From: Candidatus Woesearchaeota archaeon
GTDB lineage: Archaea > Nanobdellota > Nanobdellia > Woesearchaeales > GW2011-AR9
DNA: 12,792 bases
NCBI GenBank assembly: GCA_016203215.1
Contig: JACQNF010000074.1
Coordinates: 1-12,792 of the forward strand
Direction of reading: 5' to 3'
The notes under the pieces are model-generated. The model saw nothing but the letters and a program-made list of their open reading frames with translations, was not told where the DNA came from and did not search any database. This document shows, piece after piece, positions 6,858 to 12,792 of this stretch (its first letter is position 1; the number at the start of each line of letters is the position of its first letter). The position numbers and the translations under genes are program-made.

Positions 6858-9800
6858 TCATTGTGCTGGCAGCCTCGTCTGACCGGTCAAGCTATCGATA
6901 TCAAGATCCTCAACCTCGTCGCAGTATGCCGTGCCCGTCAGTCCCGGCCGGCGGTCGATGGAACCGATGATCGTGTCAATAACGGAAACAAGCTTGTTGA
7001 GCGCCGTCGCTGCTTTACAGGCATACAACGTGCCAGGAGCTTGAGTAAAACACGCCGGGAAGCAGGCAACAATTTCCGCAGTCTTGATCAAGCCCAGCGG
7101 GTTCGCTCCCGCTCTTCGGATAATATTCCCTAAATCCGCAAAGCCAGCAAGAGGCGTCAGATCAAGAGCAGGGCCGCTCCAAAACATACACATCTCTAGA
7201 TCATACAACTTATCACAAGAGTCATACGTTGCCAAGCCAGCAGGAACATCTTTTGCATAGCAGAGGATCTGCCGGCACTGAATTTCACGCGCTTTATGAA
7301 CATTATAAATCAATCCCGGAATACAGATCGAAGCCGCAGAAACATATATGTTCTCATAGGGTGTGCTTGCAGGGATACCTAATAGTGTACGACCACTTGC
7401 GACATTGTACGCTTCCAGAACCTGCCGTTGCCACCACCCGTACCAACCTAATACATTTCCTCCCGTGGGATCATCACTATCAGGAGGATTACAATTTAAA
7501 ACTTGTTGGATAATTGTTACATAACTAAGCCATTCCCACGTACGTCTTTGTCCTTCTTGTAAAACGAGACAAGAACCTCTCAGTGCTACTGATGCTACCT
7601 GTATAACTGGAACCTTTTCAAGCTGAGTAGCAGCGTTTACCAGCACTCCATCTGAAAAAATATCAATAATCTGAGCGATGTCAGACAGCACCTGCACGAA
7701 ACTTAACACATAATTAATCCACTGGATGGCAATATTCGCATACTCCAACGCATTGGCGAATTTCATGAAATCAGATTCTGTGAGATCACGAACTTTCTGC
7801 GCTAAATTTTCATCAATACTACCCAGTGTGCTAAACGCAAACGGGACGGCGATCGTCACTTCCTGCGTTTCGGCATTCGCCAACGCCGTGTTGCCTAGCC
7901 GCGAATACACTTTTAATGTACAGACGTAAGGCACATCCACGCCGCGAAACGTTCCTTCCGTACTGATACCCAATAACGAACGAACATTTTCGACGGGAGA
8001 AAATTCCAACATGATCGTCGGCTTCGGTTCCGCCACACCATCGGGAAAGATGTTGCCATAGATCACGCTTCGACTGATTTCAGGAGATCCCGCGACGGGC
8101 GCTTCCTCGCTAGTTTCCTGTTTCGACGCGCAACTGACAAGTTCGATTGCCAACGCCTTGGCCTCGAGACTCTCTGTCTTTAATGTGATTTGAATGGGAA
8201 TCCGCTGAGGAAACGTCATCGCATCGAGATCGACAAAATCGATTAAGGGGCTAGCCGTTCCTGCACTCCAGTAATCAGGATTCTCTTCATCTTTGAGCGC
8301 AAGAATATCAAACGCATATTTCCCCTCGTCGTTCTTTCCGCTGCGTTTTTCAACATTTGCCGCATCTGGCCAATTCACGGCATCATTTCCTGCGGCATCA
8401 CGCACCTTCAAGACAACAAACGCATTCTTTGCCAAGCCGCTCTTAATCGGCACCGTTTCAAAAGTGCAATCCCATGATTTCTCCTCATTCTGGACACAGA
8501 CATCTTCTCCCTTGAAGGTCTGCCATCCGGCATCGTTCAGTTTCGTTGCGGGAAATTGTGTTTCCGCATCATTGACGGCATTGCGTAAATCGATCATCCA
8601 GAACAGGCCATTCTTCTCATTCACCGTCGCCATCACCCGAAGAATATCGCCGCTTTGAAAGTAACTTTTTGCGTTTCCATCACTAACACCAAACAAGCGG
8701 AGTTTCTCTAATGCTGGAGGAGCAGTGTCCACAAGCAAACTCTTCTCCACCAAGGCAGCGCTGTTGCCGACGTTATCAACAACTTTGACAAGTGAAATGA
8801 CCACGTTCTCAGATGCCGAACCAAAATTTTCGTCGCGATACCAGTAACAGACAAAGAGATCCCCTTCCTGACTGCACTCCTCGGGAGAAGTAATACCTCC
8901 AAGTTGTCCAAGATTCGCGAGAATATTCTCCAATCTCATCCCCGAACCTTGCTCTCGCACTTTGATGACGATAGGATTAAGTCCGCTCTTGACATATCCA
9001 AGACCATTTGATTCCAATAACGTGCCAAAATATTCCACGACAGGCAGATCAGCATCATGAACAAAATCTTGAGTCACCGTCATCTCCACCGCATTGCCCA
9101 GCGCATCTGTTGCGCTTACCGTAACCGCTAGCGACGACGCAGGGTCAACTTTTACACTCGCCCAAGTGCATTCCCAGATCAATGGATCTTCTTTTGCGCG
9201 AACACAGCTCGTCGCGGCGGTCTTGTCCAACGTCGTGTGTTCTGCTGTTGCCACAACGACAGCAGGTGTCAACGTGCTTTTCTCTCGGATACGGATGACA
9301 ACAGCCGATTCCTGTTCCGTTCCACCTAAGAACCTGCCAAATCCCGTGAAATTCAGACCCAGAACTTCTGGCGGAACAAAATCGGTCAAGAACGAGACGG
9401 TACTGCTCGTTGCGCTGTGACCAAGACGGTCTTCCGCCACCACTTTAAGACGGCGGACGCCTTCCCCCGTCAACCCAGACAAGAATCCATTGTACGTGAG
9501 ATCGTCACCAAATCGGTATTCACTGCAGAAGCTTGATGAGAAATCATCTTTTGCCATCAACACTGACCCGCTGTCAACATCAACAACACTTACTTTTGCG
9601 AGGCCGACACACGGCGACGTATCCGAATCATCGATGGTAAACGAAAGCGCGACTTTATTTCCTTCTTGCTTGGCATTGCCCTGTACAAACGTTATTCCCG
9701 GCGGCGCACCATCTGCAGCAATGACACTCGATCGCTGATCCGGGGTGCCTGCCGCAGGGCTGTAGAGAATAGTGAAAGGATACGTCCCCGGCGTAATTCC

Positions 9801-10139
9801 ACCAGTTAAGGGCTCGAGATACTGACAAACGGCACCGGCATCCGTAACAGAACAGCTGTTAAAGTTCTTTTTATTGGTCCCCAGTTTAATCTGAACATTT
9901 TCCGGTGCGACGACCTCTCCTTCTTGAAGACTTGAAACTGTTGCTTCTACCGCCCAGACATCATCAGTTGCATCGATCACCCCCTCAAGGCCAGCTTTCC
10001 CCGTATTCTTGGTGATTGTCAACGTCCCGGCAAGTGCGCCCGCAGAAGAGACAGGCAAGAGCAAAATGAGAGCGACAATAAACAAACCCATTGTTTTCCG
10101 TGAAACAGATTGGAACTCTTCTCTACTCTTTTGATTCAT
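6858..10139 (-). CDS. very large secreted protein: tandem Ig-like repeats plus cysteine-rich helical C-terminal module
   Basis: A 1093-residue exported protein of unknown function. Residues 1-37 form a signal peptide with core MGLFIVALILLLPVSSAGALAG. From about 38 to 766 it is beta-rich with Ig/cadherin-like units; the motif D-x-x-G-N or a close variant recurs at 237, 345, 455, 581 and (degenerate, SRLGN) 746, usually followed by an Asp/Pro linker such as DTAPP. Close Cys pairs occur at 96/105, 312/324, 422/431 and 548/558, probably one disulfide per unit. Residues 775-1075 differ: hydrophobic and helical, with 11 cysteines (857, 883, 939, 955, 960, 975, 984, 1026, 1030, 1041, 1073) and a CIPGLIYN-x-HKAREIQC segment that I recall from other DPANN surface proteins. 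The tail is acidic. ATG 10139 has GGTGAG 7 bases upstream. It lies 50 bases after the 843-residue gene and shares its transcript. The role (adhesion, surface layer, appendage) is inferred. Confidence 0.9.
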   Translation of the reverse strand: MNQKSREEFQSVSRKTMGLFIVALILLLPVSSAGALAGTLTITKNTGKAGLEGVIDATDDVWAVEATVSSLQEGEVVAPENVQIKLGTNKKNFNSCSVTDAGAVCQYLEPLTGGITPGTYPFTILYSPAAGTPDQRSSVIAADGAPPGITFVQGNAKQEGNKVALSFTIDDSDTSPCVGLAKVSVVDVDSGSVLMAKDDFSSSFCSEYRFGDDLTYNGFLSGLTGEGVRRLKVVAEDRLGHSATSSTVSFLTDFVPPEVLGLNFTGFGRFLGGTEQESAVVIRIREKSTLTPAVVVATAEHTTLDKTAATSCVRAKEDPLIWECTWASVKVDPASSLAVTVSATDALGNAVEMTVTQDFVHDADLPVVEYFGTLLESNGLGYVKSGLNPIVIKVREQGSGMRLENILANLGQLGGITSPEECSQEGDLFVCYWYRDENFGSASENVVISLVKVVDNVGNSAALVEKSLLVDTAPPALEKLRLFGVSDGNAKSYFQSGDILRVMATVNEKNGLFWMIDLRNAVNDAETQFPATKLNDAGWQTFKGEDVCVQNEEKSWDCTFETVPIKSGLAKNAFVVLKVRDAAGNDAVNWPDAANVEKRSGKNDEGKYAFDILALKDEENPDYWSAGTASPLIDFVDLDAMTFPQRIPIQITLKTESLEAKALAIELVSCASKQETSEEAPVAGSPEISRSVIYGNIFPDGVAEPKPTIMLEFSPVENVRSLLGISTEGTFRGVDVPYVCTLKVYSRLGNTALANAETQEVTIAVPFAFSTLGSIDENLAQKVRDLTESDFMKFANALEYANIAIQWINYVLSFVQVLSDIAQIIDIFSDGVLVNAATQLEKVPVIQVASVALRGSCLVLQEGQRRTWEWLSYVTIIQQVLNCNPPDSDDPTGGNVLGWYGWWQRQVLEAYNVASGRTLLGIPASTPYENIYVSAASICIPGLIYNVHKAREIQCRQILCYAKDVPAGLATYDSCDKLYDLEMCMFWSGPALDLTPLAGFADLGNIIRRAGANPLGLIKTAEIVACFPACFTQAPGTLYACKAATALNKLVSVIDTIIGSIDRRPGLTGTAYCDEVEDLDIDSLTGQTRLPAQ
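8274..9707 (-). repeat. tandem Ig-like protein repeats, about 110-150 residues each
   Basis: Protein-level repeats at residues about 145-254, 255-363, 364-472 and 473-622 of the 1093-residue protein. Each starts near PP or LP (APPGITF, VPPEVLG, LPVVEYF, APPALEK) and ends near a D-x-x-G-N/H turn plus a strand. The first three are nearly equal (spacing 108 and 110 between turns); the fourth is longer. A diverged unit lies before (38-140) and another after (625-766). No repeat is obvious at the DNA level, so the duplications are old or under strong divergence. Confidence 0.7.
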
Positions 10140-10189
10140 TCACGCACTCACCACTTTTTTCTCATCACGTTAATTTCAATATGTTCGCT

Positions 10190-12721
10190 TTACTTAAATG
10201 TTGGTTTCAAGAGATTTCGATACGCCGGTTCGCTTGCCTTTTTGGCGATTTCGCCAGGAACCTGTACGTCTTCAACCACCAGGGCAGGGACGACAATATT
10301 CTTTTCCGTACAGCCTTCAAAGAGACAACCGCCCCCGGCACACAGGAAGCCACCGCATTCATTTTGAACGGTTGAAATGGTTTCAGGAATGGCGCCGATA
10401 TTCTGGACCGGCACGCTGAACGTAATTTCTGTCGAAGGGTACAACATCTCGGGAGTGATCGTCAGGTACGTTGCAGTGCTGTTCCATTCATATCCACCAA
10501 GAAGATAGGATTCCATCGTCGTGGAGGAGAGGGTGAAACATTTTTGCTCCGTTACCGTGAGAATATCGTACGCAAAACAGCGTTCGTTTTCGGGAATAAT
10601 GACGTTGCTCTTCTTGATCGCTTGAACAGAAACGCGGTACACACCGGGGACAAGCTGAACCTCTGGAAGAACACGGGGAGCACTCGCCGAACTCTGTAGA
10701 TTAAGCCCCTTGACCGTCGCGGCGGCGACAAACGGCTCGTTAACAACCTCATTCCGTAATCCTTTTACCCTCTCCAATGTGACGAGCACTTCTTCATCTG
10801 CAGCAAGTGGAGATGTTCCTTGCGTCAAATAATAGTCGTTGTGCTTACTGATGCTCGATTCAGCCTCGATGGAAATCCAGGGCTCGCCAGCGCCAAAGAG
10901 ACTTCCTCCCGAAGGAAAGAAACACTGCTGAACACCTTTAGAACAAGAAATGTCTTTGTACGGAAGAAGCAACGCATGTTCACCGGTTGTATATTCACAG
11001 ACCAGCGGAGTCACGCACTTTTCCACGTTTCTCTTGACAGCATTGATGCTGATCTTCTGCAACCGATCCAATTCCACAACTTTCGAAGCGCTGGTGTCCG
11101 CCACAGCATAGCCGATCAAACTATCTTTTTCTTTCAATCGATACGTATCAATAGGATAGAAATTAGTCAAATAGCCCGGTTTTAGATACGTGACCACTCC
11201 GCCATAGACCGCAGGATATTTTTCTTCAACGACACCTTCCTTGTCCGTCAATCCCATCTGACAATCTGTCTGGTCTGGAATCGTGAAACCGATACGAACT
11301 GCCTCCACCGGTTCTTTCGTGTAGCTGTCAACAACAACCGTCTTGAGCAAGCCCGTATCTCTTTGCTCAGGGTTGCACACAATGGAAGAGACCGGAACCG
11401 GCGCGCGTTCGACATCTGGTTTTCCGGCAGGCGCAGGTTCGTTATTGCGGATATTAGATTCTAACGCGAAATTGAAGATGTAATCTTCCCCCTCCAGAAC
11501 ATTCTCATCACGCAAGGTGACGAGGACGGGATAGCTGATGTCATAATGGGTGTCATATTCTTGAAAACCAAACGTAAAAATACTCGCACTCACGAGAGCA
11601 TTGTTGGGGGAGAGAACACCATTTTGACTATTAGTCTTAAAGTGGATATCGGAAGGGACAAAATTAAATGAGATGTCAATATCATCTGCTCCTGCCATCG
11701 TCAACACCGCATTATCCGTCACTTTTTGCGTGAGAATGCCGCTGATAGGAGCATAATAGAAATTTGCACTGCCTAAGAACTGCAACATGGGAACATATGA
11801 GGTCAAAAGATTAGTGTACGTCTTCTTGAGATTTGCCTCACTCCAAACAAGAGTAGACGCAAGATCATAGCCGTCTCCCGTAATCGGAGCAAGATAGCGA
11901 CTGTCCTTCCGGGAATAGATTGAAACAAGTTCCATGCCTTGCCGTTCCAAGAAACGAACATCTTGCTGTGCTTTGGTAATTTGCGAGGCGACATCAAAAT
12001 ACTGCTTTAGAGGGAGAGGAATTTCAACAAAGAACGTAGTGAGTTCTCGTTCTGCTGAGCCCCTCTTCACCAAGACAGGGAGTTCTAAGAGAAATCGAAC
12101 GGTTTCGTCCATCACCGTCGTTGATATTTTCACATTTTCCTCAGCCACAGTAATCGCAAAGCCTTGATCAACAAAAGGCCGATAGGCATTCAGGCAGGCA
12201 AAGAGCCGTTCACGGACAAACCGATTTAACTGCGCCTCCACGCTGAGCACAGGATCAGAAGATTGAGAAAGCTTCGGTTGAAGGGATGTATAGATGCTAT
12301 GATCTTCGCCACTAGGGTTTTGCTTGTAATACCAATACGGAACAGGAAGCGATCCGAGGAGGATGCCGTCTGCTTCGGTAGGATTAAAAGTGTACTTCCC
12401 CGCTAATTCGGGATAGATATGTCCTCCCTGTTGTCCAAGCAGTTTCAATCCGCGCACGGCAGTACTTCGTAAACAGTTGTCGGTGTACACCTGGATCGGT
12501 TGAAATTCGGCGGGAACGGACGCGATAATCGGTGCCCCGTCGGCAGTGAGACGTTCCGGAATGGTTGTCTTCATCAAGTACAAAACTCCTGCGAAAACAA
12601 AGAGGATAACGATTCCGATAATGATGAAAATAGTCACTTGCCCTTTCCGCGAGCGCAGGCGAGACAAAACAGGAACATCGATAGAATTAGTACTAAATCC
12701 TCGCCTCTTTTCGCCGTCCAT
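10190..12721 (-). CDS. membrane-anchored surface protein with class III (pilin-like) signal, regulatory-like beta domain and periodic-cysteine tail
   Basis: An 843-residue protein of unknown function. The N-terminus is basic and ends in RSRKG-QVTIF, followed by one hydrophobic helix (28-50). K-G-Q-V fits the archaeal class III prepilin-peptidase consensus, though the 27-residue leader is long; if it is not cleaved this is a signal anchor. Residues 75-245 (CLRSTAVRGLKLLGQQGG, ERLFACLNAYRPF) look like an N-terminal domain I recall in many DPANN surface proteins. Residues 456-525 resemble a carboxypeptidase-regulatory-like beta domain (DSYTKEPVEAVRIGF...GVV...YLKPGYL). Further beta-rich parts follow, then C789-x4-C794-x4-C799-x4-C804 and a basic end. 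A TATA box lies 28-36 bases upstream and there is no ribosome site, so the message is probably nearly leaderless. It heads the operon with the 1093-residue gene, 50 bases downstream. Confidence 0.9.
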   Translation of the reverse strand: MDGEKRRGFSTNSIDVPVLSRLRSRKGQVTIFIIIGIVILFVFAGVLYLMKTTIPERLTADGAPIIASVPAEFQPIQVYTDNCLRSTAVRGLKLLGQQGGHIYPELAGKYTFNPTEADGILLGSLPVPYWYYKQNPSGEDHSIYTSLQPKLSQSSDPVLSVEAQLNRFVRERLFACLNAYRPFVDQGFAITVAEENVKISTTVMDETVRFLLELPVLVKRGSAERELTTFFVEIPLPLKQYFDVASQITKAQQDVRFLERQGMELVSIYSRKDSRYLAPITGDGYDLASTLVWSEANLKKTYTNLLTSYVPMLQFLGSANFYYAPISGILTQKVTDNAVLTMAGADDIDISFNFVPSDIHFKTNSQNGVLSPNNALVSASIFTFGFQEYDTHYDISYPVLVTLRDENVLEGEDYIFNFALESNIRNNEPAPAGKPDVERAPVPVSSIVCNPEQRDTGLLKTVVVDSYTKEPVEAVRIGFTIPDQTDCQMGLTDKEGVVEEKYPAVYGGVVTYLKPGYLTNFYPIDTYRLKEKDSLIGYAVADTSASKVVELDRLQKISINAVKRNVEKCVTPLVCEYTTGEHALLLPYKDISCSKGVQQCFFPSGGSLFGAGEPWISIEAESSISKHNDYYLTQGTSPLAADEEVLVTLERVKGLRNEVVNEPFVAAATVKGLNLQSSASAPRVLPEVQLVPGVYRVSVQAIKKSNVIIPENERCFAYDILTVTEQKCFTLSSTTMESYLLGGYEWNSTATYLTITPEMLYPSTEITFSVPVQNIGAIPETISTVQNECGGFLCAGGGCLFEGCTEKNIVVPALVVEDVQVPGEIAKKASEPAYRNLLKPTFK
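10310..10357 (-). other. C-x4-C-x4-C-x4-C motif near the C-terminus of the 843-residue protein
   Basis: Codons 789-804 place four cysteines exactly five residues apart, with glycine-rich spacers (GGFL, AGGG, LFEG). On an exported protein this suggests two disulfides or a covalent contact with a partner. A metal site cannot be excluded, but the spacing does not match a zinc-finger family I know. Confidence 0.7.
12572..12646 (-). other. class III (type IV pilin-like) signal segment of the 843-residue protein
   Basis: Covers K26-G27, then Q28 V29 T30 and the hydrophobic helix to residue 50. The pattern K-G before Q-V matches the motif recognised by archaeal prepilin peptidases (FlaK/PibD/EppA type). 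Glu at position +5, typical of true pilins, is absent, so use as a plain membrane anchor is the alternative. Confidence 0.55.
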
Positions 12722-12748
12722 CCTGACGAGAATAAAGAAAGAATCAAA

Positions 12749-12757
12749 ATATATAAA
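12749..12757 (-). promoter_or_regulatory. TATA box of the surface-protein operon
   Basis: The minus strand reads TTTATATAT, a near-perfect archaeal TATA box, preceded by an A/C-rich AAAACC that could be the TFB recognition element. It lies 28-36 bases before the ATG at 12721, so the expected leader is only a few bases long and there is no ribosome site. Confidence 0.7.
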
Positions 12758-12792
12758 GGTTTTGAATGGGTGGGCTCTGTAGAAAATCTCGA

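Noticed and set aside
10159..10167. GTGATGA-like C box on the minus strand between the 843- and 1093-residue genes
   Set aside because: No D box at suitable distance; the 50-base gap is better explained as a short operon spacer with the GGTGAG ribosome site.

Overview
The window looks archaeal, probably from the DPANN group (Woesearchaeota, Pacearchaeota or a relative). The evidence is TATA boxes of the TTTATATA / TTATTTAT type placed about 24-36 bases before start codons that lack a Shine-Dalgarno site, GGTGAG- and GGAGGT-type ribosome sites inside transcription units, an archaeal METTL5-like RNA methyltransferase, and very large cysteine-rich exported proteins, one of which starts with the KGQVTIF-type class III signal segment common in DPANN surface proteins. 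The lineage call is an inference from memory of these families; no search was run. Stop codons fit the standard code.

Plus-strand block (1-2690): the 3' part of a P1B-3 (CopB-type) heavy-metal ATPase, then a stand-alone SET-domain lysine methyltransferase and a METTL5-like N6-adenine RNA methyltransferase. The last two are 46 bases apart and probably co-transcribed.

Minus-strand block A (5023 down to 2719): a short helical protein of unknown function with a strong ribosome site and a candidate leader hairpin, then purC (SAICAR synthase, long bacterial-type form) preceded by a TATA box at leaderless distance, then a GNAT acetyltransferase 8 bases after purC. The acetyltransferase converges on the METTL5-like gene.

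Minus-strand block B (12721 down to 5215): three large exported or membrane-anchored proteins. First comes an 843-residue protein with a pilin-like class III signal segment, a carboxypeptidase-regulatory-like beta domain and a strictly periodic Cys-x4-Cys-x4-Cys-x4-Cys tail. Fifty bases later comes a 1093-residue signal-peptide protein with tandem Ig-like repeats, several with a close cysteine pair, and a helical cysteine-rich C-terminal module. After 119 bases comes a 507-residue signal-peptide protein with its own cysteine cluster. They look like the parts of a disulfide-stabilised cell-surface assembly: an anchored base, an Ig-like stalk and an accessory secreted protein. This is the most promising candidate for an undescribed system here.

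No rRNA, tRNA, CRISPR array, insertion sequence or attachment site was recognised. No stretch longer than 300 bases lacks a gene; the longest gaps are 5024-5214, 6739-6857 and 4503-4612, and all three contain candidate promoter or leader signals.
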